NCBI RefSeq assembly: GCF_001982615.1
Contig: NZ_MLCO01000009.1
Location: 1 to 59,262 of the forward strand
DNA from: Teichococcus deserti
GTDB taxonomy: Bacteria > Pseudomonadota > Alphaproteobacteria > Acetobacterales > Acetobacteraceae
Length of the DNA stretch: 59,262 nt
Direction of reading: 5' to 3'
Part shown: positions 32,545-42,501 of the stretch, piece after piece
How positions within the stretch are numbered: the stretch's first letter is position 1
Layout of the letters: every line of letters begins with the position of its first letter
Program-made: the position numbers and the translations under genes
The notes under the pieces: generated by a model
The model's database searches: none
What the model saw: only the letters and a program-made list of their open reading frames with translations
Told to the model about the DNA's origin: nothing

Positions 32545-34110
32545 ATGATGTGGAAGTGGTCGGTTGCCGCTGTCGCTCTTCTCTGTGCCGCCCCGCTGCA
32601 GACTGTCGCTGCCGCCGACCTGACCATGGGCAACAGCGCCTTCCCGCTGTCGGTCGACCCGCATTTCTACAACGGCATTGCCGACCGTAACCTGTCGCTG
32701 CATGTCTTCAGCCGCCTCATCGAGCAGCGCGGCGACATGTCCCTGGCCCCGGGCCTGGCGACCGAGTGGAAGCTGGTCTCCGACACCGTCTGGGAATTCA
32801 CCCTGCGCCCCGGCGTGACGTGGTCGGACGGCCGGCCGGTGACCGCGGATGACGTGGTCTTCTCGCTGAACCGCTCGGCCAATATCCCGAACAGCCCGCT
32901 GGGCTACGCCCCGTTCACCCGTGACATCGCGTCGGTGGAAGCGGCCGGCCCGGGCGTGGTGCGGATCACCACCAAGCAGCCCTCGCCCAACCTGCCGATC
33001 AACATGACCGCCATCTCGATCGTCGCGAAGCACGCGGTCGAGGCCGGCGAGAACGATTTCGACGGGCTGCGCGCCGCGGTCGGCACCGGCCCCTATCGCG
33101 TCACCCGCTTCCTGAAGAACGAGCGCGTCGAGCTGGAGCGCAACCCGAACTGGTGGGGCGACCGGCCGGAATGGGACCGCGTCTCGATGCGCTTCATCGC
33201 CAATGAGGGCGCCCGCAGCGCGGCGCTGCTGTCCGGCGACGTCGACCTGATCGACAGCCCGTCGCGCAACGACCTGCCGCGCTTCCGCCAGGACAGCCGC
33301 TTCCGCGTCGCCTCCACCCCGGGCAACCGCTCGATCCTGCTGCTGCCGAACTTCGAGGCGGACAGCAGCCCGCAGGCCGCCGACAATGACGGCAAGCCGC
33401 TGCCCGCCAACCCGCTGCGCGACATCCGCGTCCGCCGGGCGCTGAGCCACGCCATCGACCGCGTCTCGCTGGCCGAGCGCGTGCTGGAGGGCACCGCCCA
33501 GGCGGCCGGGCAGTTCATGTGGCCGGGCGCCTATTCCTACACGCCCGACATCGCCATCCCCGCTTTCGACCAGGCCCGCGCCCGCGCGCTGCTGGCCGAG
33601 GCCGGCTTCCCCCAGGGCTTCCGCCTGACGCTGAGCGCCTTCGCCGACCGCCCGGACTTCCGCACCGTCGCCCAGGCGATCGCCCAGATGTGGAGCCGCG
33701 TCGGCGTGCGCACCACCGTCGACGCCATCCCGGCCTCGGTCTATCTGGGCCGCGGCGCCAAGCATGAATTCGCCATGCCCTTCTTCAGCTGGGGCATCAG
33801 CACCGGCGAGGCCGGCTACGCCCTGACCAACATGTTCACCACCATGGACCGCACCACCGGCCGGGGCCCGGCGAACTGGGGCGCCTACTCCAACCCGGCG
33901 CTGGACACGCTGATCGACCGCTCGCTGTCCACCATGGACGATGCCGCGCGCGAGAAGCTGCTGATCGAGGCGCAGAAGATCGTGGCCGACGACGTGGCCG
34001 GCATCCCGCTGTACCAGCTGGTGAACTTCTGGGCGACGCGCGCCAGCATCACCTACGAGCCGCGCCAGGATCAGCGGACGGTGGCTTTCTCGGCGACGAC
34101 GACGAAGTAA
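32545..34110 (+). CDS. ABC transporter family-5 substrate-binding protein (orphan)
   Basis: A 521-residue peptide/opine-type binding protein. Signal peptide is MMWKWSVAAVALLCAAPLQ with likely cleavage after TVAAA. Conserved blocks include LAPGLATEWKLVSDTVWEF, LRPGVTWSDGRPVTADDVVFS and AVGTGPYRVTRF. Tandem ATGs at 32545 and 32548 leave the exact start open by one residue. Divergent from the AapJ-like gene with a 153-bp gap. Transcription should end at the palindrome 13 bp beyond the stop. Confidence 0.91.
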   Translation: MMWKWSVAAVALLCAAPLQTVAAADLTMGNSAFPLSVDPHFYNGIADRNLSLHVFSRLIEQRGDMSLAPGLATEWKLVSDTVWEFTLRPGVTWSDGRPVTADDVVFSLNRSANIPNSPLGYAPFTRDIASVEAAGPGVVRITTKQPSPNLPINMTAISIVAKHAVEAGENDFDGLRAAVGTGPYRVTRFLKNERVELERNPNWWGDRPEWDRVSMRFIANEGARSAALLSGDVDLIDSPSRNDLPRFRQDSRFRVASTPGNRSILLLPNFEADSSPQAADNDGKPLPANPLRDIRVRRALSHAIDRVSLAERVLEGTAQAAGQFMWPGAYSYTPDIAIPAFDQARARALLAEAGFPQGFRLTLSAFADRPDFRTVAQAIAQMWSRVGVRTTVDAIPASVYLGRGAKHEFAMPFFSWGISTGEAGYALTNMFTTMDRTTGRGPANWGAYSNPALDTLIDRSLSTMDDAAREKLLIEAQKIVADDVAGIPLYQLVNFWATRASITYEPRQDQRTVAFSATTTK

Positions 34111-34122
34111 GAGACTGGCAGG

Positions 34123-34160
34123 TCGGGGGAATGAATTCCCCCGAACCCCCTTCTTTTTTC
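34123..34160 (+). terminator. Terminator of the family-5 binding-protein gene
   Basis: TCGGGGGAAT (34123-34132) and ATTCCCCCGA (34135-34144) form a perfect 10-base stem with a 2-base centre, then ACCCCC and TTCTTTTTTC. It starts 13 bp after the stop codon, the classic place and shape of an intrinsic terminator. Confidence 0.8.
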
Positions 34161-34183
34161 TGATCACCGGCCGTTGTATGACC

Positions 34184-34233
34184 TGCGCCCCGACGGATGC
34201 GTCACACAGTCATCATGGCGGGGCGCATTTTTT
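34184..34233 (+). other. Isolated hairpin with T6 tail inside element copy 1
   Basis: TGCGCCCCG (34184-34192) pairs perfectly with CGGGGCGCA (34219-34227) around a 26-base loop that has its own small pairing (GATG/CATC), followed at once by TTTTTT. This is a second terminator-like structure just past the first, or the 3' end of a small RNA. It is missing from element copy 2. Confidence 0.5.
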
Positions 34234-34280
34234 ATGAGTGCAGCGTCCCGCTTTGCCGGGAGACCGCGGCAGCGCTGACA

Positions 34281-34317
34281 GAAAAAAGAAGGGGTCCAGG
34301 GGAATTCATTCCCCTGG
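34281..34317 (-). terminator. Terminator of the dienelactone hydrolase gene
   Basis: CCAGGGGAAT (34296-34305) and ATTCCCCTGG (34308-34317) form a 10-base stem; on the minus strand it is followed by ACCCC and TTCTTTTTTC. It stands 18 bp beyond the hydrolase stop and mirrors the terminator at 34123-34160. Confidence 0.8.
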
Positions 34318-34334
34318 CCTTTTTCTGTCTTCTC

Positions 34335-35219
34335 TTAAACCCCGTATTTCTTGAACCAAGCCAGCATCCTTCCCCAACCATCCTCCGCGATCTCCTTGCG
34401 GTAGCTGGGGCGGTAATCCGCGTGGAAGCCGTGCGGCGCGTCCGGGAAGACGACGATCTCCACGGTCTTGCCCGCTGCCCGCGCCTTCTCCGCCGCGGCT
34501 TGGACGGTGGCCGGCGGGATGCCGGTGTCGGCGGCGCCGTAGAGGCCCAGCAGCGGCGCCTTCAGCTCGGCCGCCACGTCGGTCGCGGTGCGCGGCTGGA
34601 TGGCGCTGGTGGCGCCGGCGACCGGGCCGTACCAGGCGACGGCCGCCTTCAGCTTCGCATTGTGCGCGGCGTAGAGCCAGGTGTTGCGGCCGCCGCGGCA
34701 GAAGCCGGTGACCGCCAGGCGGGATGCGTCGCCGCGGCCCTCGGTCGTAGCCCAGGCGAGCGCGCTGTCGAGGTCGGACAGCACGGTGGCGTCGGGCGCC
34801 TTGCTGATGACGTCGCGGACGATGGTGGCGGCGTCGGTCATCTTCGACAGATCGGCCAGGCGCGCATAGAGCTCGGGCGCGACGGCCAGGTAGCCGGCCT
34901 TGGCCAGGCGGCGGCAGGTGTCCTTGATGTACTCGTGGACGCCGAAGATCTCCTCGATCACCAGCACCACCGGGAAGGGGCCGGCGCCTTCGGGGCGGGC
35001 GTAGTAGGTGGGCATGCGGCCATCGGCCACCGGGACCTGCACCTCGCCGGCGGAGAGCCCTTGCGTGTCGGTGCTGATGACCTGGGCGCTGGCGCCGTGG
35101 GGCACGGCCAGGGTCAGGCCGGTCATCAACGAGGTCATCATGAAGCCGCGGCGGGCCAGGTCGCCCAGCAGCGGGTTGGGGGCGGGCATCAGCCCGTCCA
35201 GGCCGTGGAGGTCGTTCAT
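34335..35219 (-). CDS. Dienelactone hydrolase family protein, exported
   Basis: A 294-residue alpha/beta hydrolase. The nucleophile is a cysteine in GFCRGG, with the acid in GAADTGIP and the histidine in PHGFHADYRPSY, the Cys-Asp-His triad of dienelactone hydrolases. An N-terminal stretch with RRGFMMTSLMTGLTLAVP followed by GASAQ looks like a twin-arginine signal peptide, so the mature enzyme is probably periplasmic. This layout is common among DLH homologues of unknown substrate. Start ATG at 35217-35219. Confidence 0.9.
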   Translation of the reverse strand: MNDLHGLDGLMPAPNPLLGDLARRGFMMTSLMTGLTLAVPHGASAQVISTDTQGLSAGEVQVPVADGRMPTYYARPEGAGPFPVVLVIEEIFGVHEYIKDTCRRLAKAGYLAVAPELYARLADLSKMTDAATIVRDVISKAPDATVLSDLDSALAWATTEGRGDASRLAVTGFCRGGRNTWLYAAHNAKLKAAVAWYGPVAGATSAIQPRTATDVAAELKAPLLGLYGAADTGIPPATVQAAAEKARAAGKTVEIVVFPDAPHGFHADYRPSYRKEIAEDGWGRMLAWFKKYGV

Positions 35220-35267
35220 CGCCGGTCGCTCCTGCGGGGGGGGTTTCCGGCGATGCTAGACCTGCGT

Positions 35268-36482
35268 TCAGCGGCTGAACAGCCGGCCGCGCTCGGCATA
35301 GAGGACGCAGGCCAGCGCCGCGATGCCGCAGGCGGCGAGGCCGGTGAGCATGGGCACGGCGGTTCCGTTGAAGTGCTGGCCGATCCAGAAGCCGATGAGG
35401 GCGCCGCCCAGGGTGGTGACGAAGCCCTGCACCGCCGAGGCCGTGCCGGCGACATGGCCGAGCGGCTCCATGGCCAGCGCGCCGAAATTGGGCACCGCCA
35501 GGCCGAAGCAGAACATCAGGGGCGCCTGCAGCAGGATGAAGGTCCAGAGCGTCTCGTAGCCGGCCAGCGCCACCAGCGCATGGAGCGTGCCGATGACAAT
35601 GTAGCCCAGCAGCGCCAGGTGGCTGATGCGGCGCGAGCCGTGGCGGACCACGACGCGGGCATTGGTCAGGGAGGCCATGGCCATGAAGCCGGCGATGAGG
35701 GCGAAGACGGCGGGAAACAGCGCCTCGGCGTGGAAGACATCGGCGAAGAGCTGCTGCACCGAGTTGATGAAGCCAAAGATGCAGCCCAGCATCATGGTCA
35801 TCGCCAGCATGTAGCCGACGGCACTGCGGTGCCCGAGCACGGCGCCGAAGGCGCGCGCCACGCGGCCGGGGTTGATCGGCATGCGGTCGGCCGGGTTCAG
35901 CGTCTCCGGCAGGCGGAAGGTCACCCAGGCGGAGACCAGCGCGCCGAACAGGGCGAGGACCCCGAAGATCCAGGGCCAGGGTGCGACGGCGACGATCGCC
36001 TGGCCGATCGAGGGGGCGATGATCGGCACCGCCAGGAAGACGATGAAGGACAGCGACATGACGCGCGCCATCTGCGGCCCGGCATAGCGATCGCGCACGA
36101 TGGAGATGGTCAGCACCCGCGCCCCCGCCGCCCCCACCCCCTGCGCCGCGCGGGCCAGCAGCATGCTGTCCAGCGTCGGCGCCAGGGCGCAGGCGATGCT
36201 GCAGAGGGTGTAGATCACCAGCCCGGCCAGCAGCACTGGCTTGCGGCCGAAGCGGTCGGCCAGCGGCCCGTAGAAGATCTGCGCCGCGCCGAAGCCCAGC
36301 AGATAGGCGGTGATGATCCATTGCCGGTCGTTGTCGGCGACGATGCCCAGCGACTGCCCGATGGCGGGCAGCGCCGGCAGCATGGAATCGATGGCCAGCG
36401 CATTGACCGCCATCAGCGCCGCGATCAGCGCGACGAATTGCCGGAAGCCCATGCCGCCGCCGCGGGCCGGTTGGTCACGCAC
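35268..36482 (-). CDS. Bcr/CflA-type MFS drug exporter
   Basis: A 404-residue, twelve-helix exporter with the subfamily marks LAIDSMLPALPAIG in helix 1, QIFYGPLADRFGRKPVLL in loop 2-3 and ISIVRDRYAGPQMARVMS. The GTG at 36480-36482 has a good GGGGAGA site eight bases upstream; an internal ATG ten codons later is the alternative. It is a second Bcr/CflA paralogue in this window. The RND pump operon ends 112 bp upstream on the same strand. Confidence 0.9.
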   Translation of the reverse strand: MRDQPARGGGMGFRQFVALIAALMAVNALAIDSMLPALPAIGQSLGIVADNDRQWIITAYLLGFGAAQIFYGPLADRFGRKPVLLAGLVIYTLCSIACALAPTLDSMLLARAAQGVGAAGARVLTISIVRDRYAGPQMARVMSLSFIVFLAVPIIAPSIGQAIVAVAPWPWIFGVLALFGALVSAWVTFRLPETLNPADRMPINPGRVARAFGAVLGHRSAVGYMLAMTMMLGCIFGFINSVQQLFADVFHAEALFPAVFALIAGFMAMASLTNARVVVRHGSRRISHLALLGYIVIGTLHALVALAGYETLWTFILLQAPLMFCFGLAVPNFGALAMEPLGHVAGTASAVQGFVTTLGGALIGFWIGQHFNGTAVPMLTGLAACGIAALACVLYAERGRLFSR

Positions 36483-36594
36483 CTGTCGGTCTCCCCTGCC
36501 CCCAAGGCCTGGACGCCGACGCCGCCCCGCGGATTGCCAAGGGGGGGAGCGTCGCCGCGGCCTTCAGGGTGTCACTGTCGTATGGCTGCCGCCC

Positions 36595-38013
36595 TCAGCG
36601 CCAGCCGCCGCCGAGGACCTTGTACAGGGTCACCAGGCTGGCCAGCCGGTCGCGCCGCAGGGTGATCAGGGTCTGCTGGGCGGCATAGAGCTCGCGCTGC
36701 GAGTCCAGCGTGGTCAGGTAGCTGTCCACGCCGCTGCGGAAGCGAAGTTCCGCCAGTCGGTAGCTGTCGGCATAGGCATCGGTCAAGCCCTGCTGCGCGG
36801 TCAGCTGCTCGCCATAGGTGCCGCGGGCGGCCAGCGCGTCGGCCACCTCGCGGAAGGCGGTCTGGATCGCCTTCTCGTAATTGGCGACCTGGATGTTGCT
36901 CTGCACCTTGGCGAGGTCGAGACTCGCCTGGTTGGTGCCGCCGGAGAAGATCGGGATGTCGATGGACGGCGCGAAGCTCCAGCTGCCCGAGCCGGGCTGG
37001 AACAGCCGCGACAGCGCGGCGCCGGCCGTGCCGTAGTTGCTGGTCAGGGTGATGGAGGGGAAGAAGGCCGCGCGCGCCGCGCCGATATCGGCATTGGCGG
37101 CCTGCAGGCTGTGCTCGGCCGAGAGCACGTCGGGGCGGCGGATCAGCAGCTCCGACGAGAGCCCCGCCGGCACGTCGGCCAGCATCAGCCCCGAGGACAG
37201 GCTGCTGGCCGGCAGGTCGGCCGGGATCGGCTGGCCCAGCAGCAGCGCCAGGGCATTCTCGTCCTGCGCCAGCTGGCGGGTGTATTGCGCCTGGTTGGCG
37301 CGCGCCGTCTCCACCGCGGTCTGCGCCTGGCGCAGCGTCAATGCGGTCGCCGTGCCGCCGGCGGTCACCGCCTGGGTCAGGCGGTAGGACTGCTCCTGGC
37401 TGGCCAGGGTCTGCTTCGTCAGGGCCAGCAGCTCGCGGTCGGCCAGCACCGTCAGCCAGGCATCGGCCACCTGGGCCACCAGCGTGATCTGCGCGGCGCG
37501 CCGGGTTTCTTCCAGCGCCAGGTAGTCTTCGAAGGCGGCGCGGCTCTGGCTGCGGACGCGGCCGAAGAGGTCGAGCTCCCAGGCGGTGAAGCCGAGGCCG
37601 GCGCTCCAGCTCCGGCTGGTCACCGGGCTGGTGCGGCCGGTGGCGGCGCCGCCCGCCAGGTCGGCCGGGGTCTGGCCGTAGCTGACGCCGCTGCTGGCGC
37701 CGAAGGAGGGGAACAGCCCGCCCCGCTGCGCCCGGTAGGTCGCCTCGGCGGCGGCGACATGCAGCGTCGAGACGCGCAGGTCGCGGTTGCTCTCCAGCGC
37801 GATGCCGACCAGGCGGCGCAGCGCGGGATCAAGGAAGAAGTCCTGCCAGGCGATGCTGTCGGCCGTCTGCGCGCCGGACGCCGGGGCCGCATAGGCGGCG
37901 CCCGTCGGCCAGCTGGCGGAGACCGGGGAAGCCGGCCGGACATAGTCGGGGTCCAGCGAGCAGCCGGCCAGCAGCAGTGCCGCGAGGCCCAGCAGAGGAG
38001 TGGTGCGGACCAT
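36595..38013 (-). CDS. Outer-membrane efflux lipoprotein (TolC/NodT family)
   Basis: A 472-residue OMF-type outer-membrane channel with a lipobox (LLLAGCSLDPDY; lipidated cysteine at residue 18) and two copies of the OEP repeat, rich in long helices such as AEATYRAQRGGLFPSF and NQASLDLAKVQSNIQVANYEKAIQ. It would complete the RND pump as the exit duct. It is the last gene of the pump operon, starting 5 bp after the RND gene. Confidence 0.92.
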   Translation of the reverse strand: MVRTTPLLGLAALLLAGCSLDPDYVRPASPVSASWPTGAAYAAPASGAQTADSIAWQDFFLDPALRRLVGIALESNRDLRVSTLHVAAAEATYRAQRGGLFPSFGASSGVSYGQTPADLAGGAATGRTSPVTSRSWSAGLGFTAWELDLFGRVRSQSRAAFEDYLALEETRRAAQITLVAQVADAWLTVLADRELLALTKQTLASQEQSYRLTQAVTAGGTATALTLRQAQTAVETARANQAQYTRQLAQDENALALLLGQPIPADLPASSLSSGLMLADVPAGLSSELLIRRPDVLSAEHSLQAANADIGAARAAFFPSITLTSNYGTAGAALSRLFQPGSGSWSFAPSIDIPIFSGGTNQASLDLAKVQSNIQVANYEKAIQTAFREVADALAARGTYGEQLTAQQGLTDAYADSYRLAELRFRSGVDSYLTTLDSQRELYAAQQTLITLRRDRLASLVTLYKVLGGGWR

Positions 38014-38018
38014 GGTGC

Positions 38019-41000
38019 TCAGGACTCCAGGCTCGGCTGCGCGGCGGCCGGCTGCCGGTCGCGGCGGCGCTCGGTGCGGAACAGCTTCAGCACCAGCACG
38101 AAGAAGACGGGGACGAAGAAGACGGCCAGCACGGTGCCGGCGACCACGCCGCCGATCACGCCGGTGCCGATGGCGGTGCGGCCGCCGGCGCCGGCCCCGG
38201 TCGCGATAGCCAGCGGCACCACGCCGAGCACGAAGGCCAGCGAGGTCATCAGGATCGGCCGCAGCCGCTCCTTCGCCGCATGCAGGGCGGAATCCACCAG
38301 GCTTTCGCCGCTCTCGAAATGCTCCTTGGCGAATTCGACGATCAGGATGGCGTTCTTGGCGGAGAGGCCGATGGTGGTCAGCAGGCCCACCTGGAAATAG
38401 ACGTCATTGGCCATGCCGCGCAGCAGCGTCGCCAGCACCGCGCCGAAGACGCCGAGCGGGATGACCAGCAGCACCGAGGCCGGGATCGCCCAGCTTTCGT
38501 ACAGCGCCGCGAGGCAGAGGAAGACCACCAGGATCGAGATGGCATAGAGCGCCATGGCCTGCGAGCCGGCCGCGCGTTCCTCGTAGGACAGGCCGGTCCA
38601 GTCGATGGCGATGCCGGCGGGCAGCTCGGCGGCCAGGCGCTCCATCTCCGCCATGGCGGCGCCGGTGCTCTGGCCGGCGGCGGCGTCGCCTAGGATTTCG
38701 ACCGAGTTGGTGCCGTTGTAGCGCGACAGCTTCGGCGAGCCGACTTCCCAGCTGGCGCTGGCGAAGGCGGAGAAGGGCACCATGCTGCCGGCCGCGTTGC
38801 GGATCTGCCAGCGGTCCAGATCCTCGGGCAGCATGCGCGAGGCGGCGTCGCCCTGCATGTAGACGCGCTTGATGCGGCCGCGGTCGAGGAAGTCCGACAG
38901 ATAGGTGGAGCCGAAGGCGGCCGACAGGGTCGCGTTGACGTCGCCGACCGCGAGGCCGAGCGCGCTGGCCTTCTCCCAGTCGATGTTCAGCCGGTATTGC
39001 GGTTCGTCGCGCAGGCTGTTCGGGCGGACGCCCATCAGCACCGGGCTCTGCGCCGCCGCCCCCAGCAACTGGTCGCGCGCCGCGGCCAGCGCCGCCTGGC
39101 CGAGGCCGCCGCGGTCCAGCAGCTGCATGTTGAAGCCCGTCGCATTGCCGAGTTCGGAGACGGCGGGCGGCGAGAAGGCGAAGATCTGCGCATCCGGATA
39201 GCTGGCGAAGCGCGCCATGACGCGGCCGGCGATGGCGGCGACCTGGGCCTCGGCGGCCTTGCGCTCGCCCCAGTCCTTTAGCCGGACGAAGGCCATGGCC
39301 GAGCTCTGGCCACGGCCGCCGAAGCTGAAGCCGGTGATGCCCATCACCGACTGCACCCGCTCGCCTTCCTCCTTCAGCAGGTAGTCGGTGACCGCGTTGA
39401 TCGCCTGCTGGGTGCGCTCGACGGTGGCGCCCGGCGGGGTGGCGACCTGGACGAACATCACGCCCTGGTCTTCGGCGGGGAGGAAGCTGGCAGGCAGGCG
39501 GAGATAGAGCACGCCCATGCCGCCGGCGATCACCGCATAGACCAGCATGACGCGCAGCGGCCGCGCCACCAGCCGCTTCACCCCGCCGCCATAGGCGCGG
39601 TTGGTGCGGTCGAAGTTGCGGTTGAACCAGCCGGAGAAGCCCTTCGTGCCGGCGCCGTGCCTGGGCTTGCGCAGGATGGTGGCGCAGAGCGCGGGCGTGA
39701 AGACCAGCGCCACGATGACGGACAGCGTCATGGCGGTGACGATGGTGATGGAGAACTGCCGGTAGATGACGCCGGCCGAGCCCGCGAAGAAGAACATCGG
39801 CAGGAAGACCGCCGACAGCACCAGGCCGATGCCGACCAGCGCGCCGGAGATCTGGTCCATCGACTTGCGGGTCGCTTCCAGCGGCGACAGGCCTTCCTGC
39901 TCCATCACCCGCTCGACATTCTCGACGACGACGATCGCGTCGTCGACCAGCAGGCCGATGGCCAGCACCATGCCGAACATGGTCAGCGTGTTGATCGAAT
40001 AGCCGGCGAAGGACAGCACCGCGAAGGTGCCGAGCAGCACGACCGGCACGGCGAGCGTCGGGATCAGCGTGGCGCGCAGGTTCTGCAGGAACAGCAGCAT
40101 CACCAGGAAGACCAGCACCATGGCCTCGACCAGCGCCTTCACCACCTCCTCGATCGAGATCTGCACGAAGGGGGTGGTGTCGAAGGGATAGACCACCTCG
40201 AGCCCATGCGGGAAGCTCGGGCGCAGGCCGTCGATGGTGGCGCGCACCGCCTCCGCCGTGGAGACCGCATTGGCGCCGGAGGCCAGCTGCACGCCGATCG
40301 CCGCCGTCGGCTGGCCGTTGTAGCGGCTGCTGATGCTGAAGCTCTGTGCGTCCAGCTCGATGCGGGCGACGTCGCGCAGCCGCACCTGGCTGCCATCGGT
40401 CTTCACCCGCAGCAGGATGGCGCCGAACTGTTCCGGCGTGTTCAGGTAGGAGGGGCCGATCAGCGTCGCGTTCAGCCGCTGGCCGGGCACCGAAGGCAGC
40501 GCGCCGAGCTCGCCGGACGCGACCTGGACGTTCTGCGCGGCAATCGCCGTGCTGATGTCAGACGGCATCAGGTTGAAGGAGAGCAGCTTGTCCGGGTCGA
40601 TCCAGACGCGCATCGCGTATTGCGAGCCGAACAGCTGGAAGTCGCCGACGCCGGTGGTCCGCGTCAGCGGGTCCTGCACGTTGGAGGCGATATAGTCGGC
40701 GATGTCCGGCCCCGACATGCTGCCATCGGTCGAGACGAAGCCCAGCACCATCATGAAGTTGGACGTCGCCTTGGCGACGCGGATGCCGGTGTTGCGCACC
40801 GTCTCCGGCAGGCGGCTCTCGGCCAGCGACAGCTTGTTCTGCACCTGCACCTGGGCGGTGTCGGGGTTGGTGCCCTGACGGAAGGTCAGCTTGATCACCG
40901 CGCTGCCGTCGCGGTTGCTGTCCGAGCTGAAATAGAGCAGCCCGTCGAGGCCGGTCATCTGCTGCTCGATCACCTGGACCACGGTGTTCTGCACCGTCTC

Positions 41001-41162
41001 GGCCGAGGCGCCGGAATAGTTCAGGCTGATCTGGATCGCCGGCGGCGCGATGTTCGGGTATTGCGCGACCGGCAGGCTGCGCAGCGCCAGCAGGCCGGCC
41101 AGCATGATGCTGAGCGCGATGACCCAGGCGAAGACCGGGCGCGCGATGAAGAAGCGGGCCAT
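38019..41162 (-). CDS. RND efflux permease, HAE1 family (AcrB-like)
   Basis: A 1047-residue inner-membrane proton-driven pump. The start ([20 protein letters not shown]) is the classical HAE1 N-terminus and fixes the ATG at 41160-41162. Helix 4 carries the proton-relay aspartates in [16 protein letters not shown], and helix 10 the lysine in [16 protein letters not shown]. Two large periplasmic loops are present ([18 protein letters not shown]). It exports hydrophobic drugs, solvents or biocides together with the adaptor and channel encoded next to it. Confidence 0.95.
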   Translation of the reverse strand: MARFFIARPVFAWVIALSIMLAGLLALRSLPVAQYPNIAPPAIQISLNYSGASAETVQNTVVQVIEQQMTGLDGLLYFSSDSNRDGSAVIKLTFRQGTNPDTAQVQVQNKLSLAESRLPETVRNTGIRVAKATSNFMMVLGFVSTDGSMSGPDIADYIASNVQDPLTRTTGVGDFQLFGSQYAMRVWIDPDKLLSFNLMPSDISTAIAAQNVQVASGELGALPSVPGQRLNATLIGPSYLNTPEQFGAILLRVKTDGSQVRLRDVARIELDAQSFSISSRYNGQPTAAIGVQLASGANAVSTAEAVRATIDGLRPSFPHGLEVVYPFDTTPFVQISIEEVVKALVEAMVLVFLVMLLFLQNLRATLIPTLAVPVVLLGTFAVLSFAGYSINTLTMFGMVLAIGLLVDDAIVVVENVERVMEQEGLSPLEATRKSMDQISGALVGIGLVLSAVFLPMFFFAGSAGVIYRQFSITIVTAMTLSVIVALVFTPALCATILRKPRHGAGTKGFSGWFNRNFDRTNRAYGGGVKRLVARPLRVMLVYAVIAGGMGVLYLRLPASFLPAEDQGVMFVQVATPPGATVERTQQAINAVTDYLLKEEGERVQSVMGITGFSFGGRGQSSAMAFVRLKDWGERKAAEAQVAAIAGRVMARFASYPDAQIFAFSPPAVSELGNATGFNMQLLDRGGLGQAALAAARDQLLGAAAQSPVLMGVRPNSLRDEPQYRLNIDWEKASALGLAVGDVNATLSAAFGSTYLSDFLDRGRIKRVYMQGDAASRMLPEDLDRWQIRNAAGSMVPFSAFASASWEVGSPKLSRYNGTNSVEILGDAAAGQSTGAAMAEMERLAAELPAGIAIDWTGLSYEERAAGSQAMALYAISILVVFLCLAALYESWAIPASVLLVIPLGVFGAVLATLLRGMANDVYFQVGLLTTIGLSAKNAILIVEFAKEHFESGESLVDSALHAAKERLRPILMTSLAFVLGVVPLAIATGAGAGGRTAIGTGVIGGVVAGTVLAVFFVPVFFVLVLKLFRTERRRDRQPAAAQPSLES

Positions 41163-41169
41163 GGCGGGC

Positions 41170-42378
41170 TCAGCTCCCCGCCTGCTGGCGGGTGCGGGCA
41201 TCGAACTCGGCGGCGGAGACTTCGGTCACCTGCGGCTTCGCCCCCGGCGCGATGCGCTGCAGCCCCTCGACCACGACGCGGTCGCCGGCCTGCAGCCCGC
41301 CGGAGACCAGCCACTTGTTGCCGATGGCGCGCTCGGTGCGCAGCACACGGCCGGCGACCGTGCCGTCCGCCTGCACCACCATGGCCGTGGCCTCGCCCTT
41401 GTAGTTGCGGGTCACGGCCTGCTGCGGGACCAGCAGCGCGTCGGGGGCGATGCCCTCCTCCAGCCGCTGGCGGACGAACATGCCGGGCATCAGCACGCCG
41501 TCGGGATTGGGGAACTGGGCGCGCAAGGTCACCGAGCCGGTCTCGGCATCGACGGTGGCTTCCGAGAATTGCAGCTTGCCGGCATTCGGATAGGCGGTGC
41601 CGTCCTCCAGGACCAGATGCACTTCCGCCGCGGCGTCGCCGCTGCTGCGGATGCGGCCGGCGGCGAGCTCGCGGCGCAGCCGCAGCAGGGTGGCCGAGGG
41701 CTGGGTCACATCGACATAGATCGGGTCGAGCTGCGTCACCGTCAGCAGCGCGCCCGTCTGGTCGGCGGTGACCAGCGCGCCGACCGTCAGGCTGGAGCGG
41801 CTGGTGCGGCCGGCGATCGGCGAGCTGACCCTGGTATAGTCCAGGTTGATCTGCGCCGTCTCGACGGAGGCCTTGCCGGCGGCGACATCGGCCTCGGCCT
41901 GGCGCTGGGCGGCCACCGCATTGTCGTAGTCCAGCCGGCTGACCGCGTTCTGCGCCACCAGCGGGCGGTAGCGGTTGGCGGTGACCCGGGCGGCGCTCAG
42001 CGTCGCCTCGGCCCGCGCCAGGGTGGCCTGGGCGCTGGCCAGCGCCGCGCGATAGGGCGCCGGGTCGATCTGAAAAAGGGTCTGGCCGGCGGCGACGGTC
42101 TCGCCCTCGCGATACAGCTTCTCGCGGATCACGCCGCCGACCTGGGGGCGGATCTCGGCGGTCTGGAAGGCGGTGGTGCGGCCGGGCAGCAGGGTCTCGA
42201 GCGAGACAGCCTCGGGCGCCAGGCGGACCACGGTGACCGGCGGCGGCGGTGCCGCGGCGGCCTGGCCCTGCGCCTTCGCCTCCTCCTTGCAGCCGGCCAG
42301 CGCCAGGGCGCCGAGCAGCAGCCCGCCCAGAGGCACCAGGCCCCGGCGGGCCAAGAAAGCTTGTGACGGGAGGGTCAT
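41170..42378 (-). CDS. RND efflux periplasmic adaptor lipoprotein (AcrA-like)
   Basis: A 402-residue membrane fusion protein that bridges the RND pump and the outer-membrane channel. It has a lipobox ([11 protein letters not shown]), the lipoyl half-motifs ([20 protein letters not shown] and [18 protein letters not shown]) and a coiled-coil hairpin between ([23 protein letters not shown]). ATG at 42376-42378 is first in the adaptor-pump-channel operon, controlled from the divergent region with two palindromic sites. Confidence 0.94.
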   Translation of the reverse strand: MTLPSQAFLARRGLVPLGGLLLGALALAGCKEEAKAQGQAAAAPPPPVTVVRLAPEAVSLETLLPGRTTAFQTAEIRPQVGGVIREKLYREGETVAAGQTLFQIDPAPYRAALASAQATLARAEATLSAARVTANRYRPLVAQNAVSRLDYDNAVAAQRQAEADVAAGKASVETAQINLDYTRVSSPIAGRTSRSSLTVGALVTADQTGALLTVTQLDPIYVDVTQPSATLLRLRRELAAGRIRSSGDAAAEVHLVLEDGTAYPNAGKLQFSEATVDAETGSVTLRAQFPNPDGVLMPGMFVRQRLEEGIAPDALLVPQQAVTRNYKGEATAMVVQADGTVAGRVLRTERAIGNKWLVSGGLQAGDRVVVEGLQRIAPGAKPQVTEVSAAEFDARTRQQAGS

Positions 42379-42414
42379 GCGGGGGCATCCTCGGCGGGGC
42401 TTGTCGTGGCGCTT

Positions 42415-42457
42415 GGAAACCGTGTAGTTTCCGGGGGCCGGAAACTGTCCGGTTTCC
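42415..42457. promoter_or_regulatory. Tandem operators GGAAAC-N6-GTTTCC for the divergent TetR
   Basis: Two 18-bp palindromes of identical arms, GGAAAC-N6-GTTTCC, lie at 42415-42432 and 42440-42457, centres 25 bp apart, between the RND operon and the TetR gene. Identical half sites with different spacers, in this place, make a strong case for cooperative TetR-dimer binding controlling both directions. Confidence 0.8.
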
Positions 42458-42501
42458 ACGCTTCGGTCAAGCCGATACCGCACTGCACAATTCTTTGACG
42501 G

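Larger units (their letters stand above)
34111..34334. repeat. Dispersed convergent-intergenic element, copy 1
   Basis: The entire gap between two convergent genes is filled by a structured element: a terminator palindrome at each end, T-rich sides facing inward, and a core. Reverse-complemented, it aligns with the gap at 56673-56833: shared core words are CTGCCGC, CTCCCGGC, GGACGCTG/GGGCGCTG and ACGGCCGGTGA in the same order. Copy 1 has an extra inner hairpin of about 55-60 bp (34184-34233) absent from copy 2. No ORF. It could be a MITE-like or REP-like repeat, or a bidirectional terminator carrying an RNA. Confidence 0.8.

Noticed and set aside
34111..34334. Insertion sequence remnant
   Set aside because: No transposase fragment, target duplication or long terminal inverted repeat apart from the terminator palindromes was found; kept as a non-coding dispersed element.
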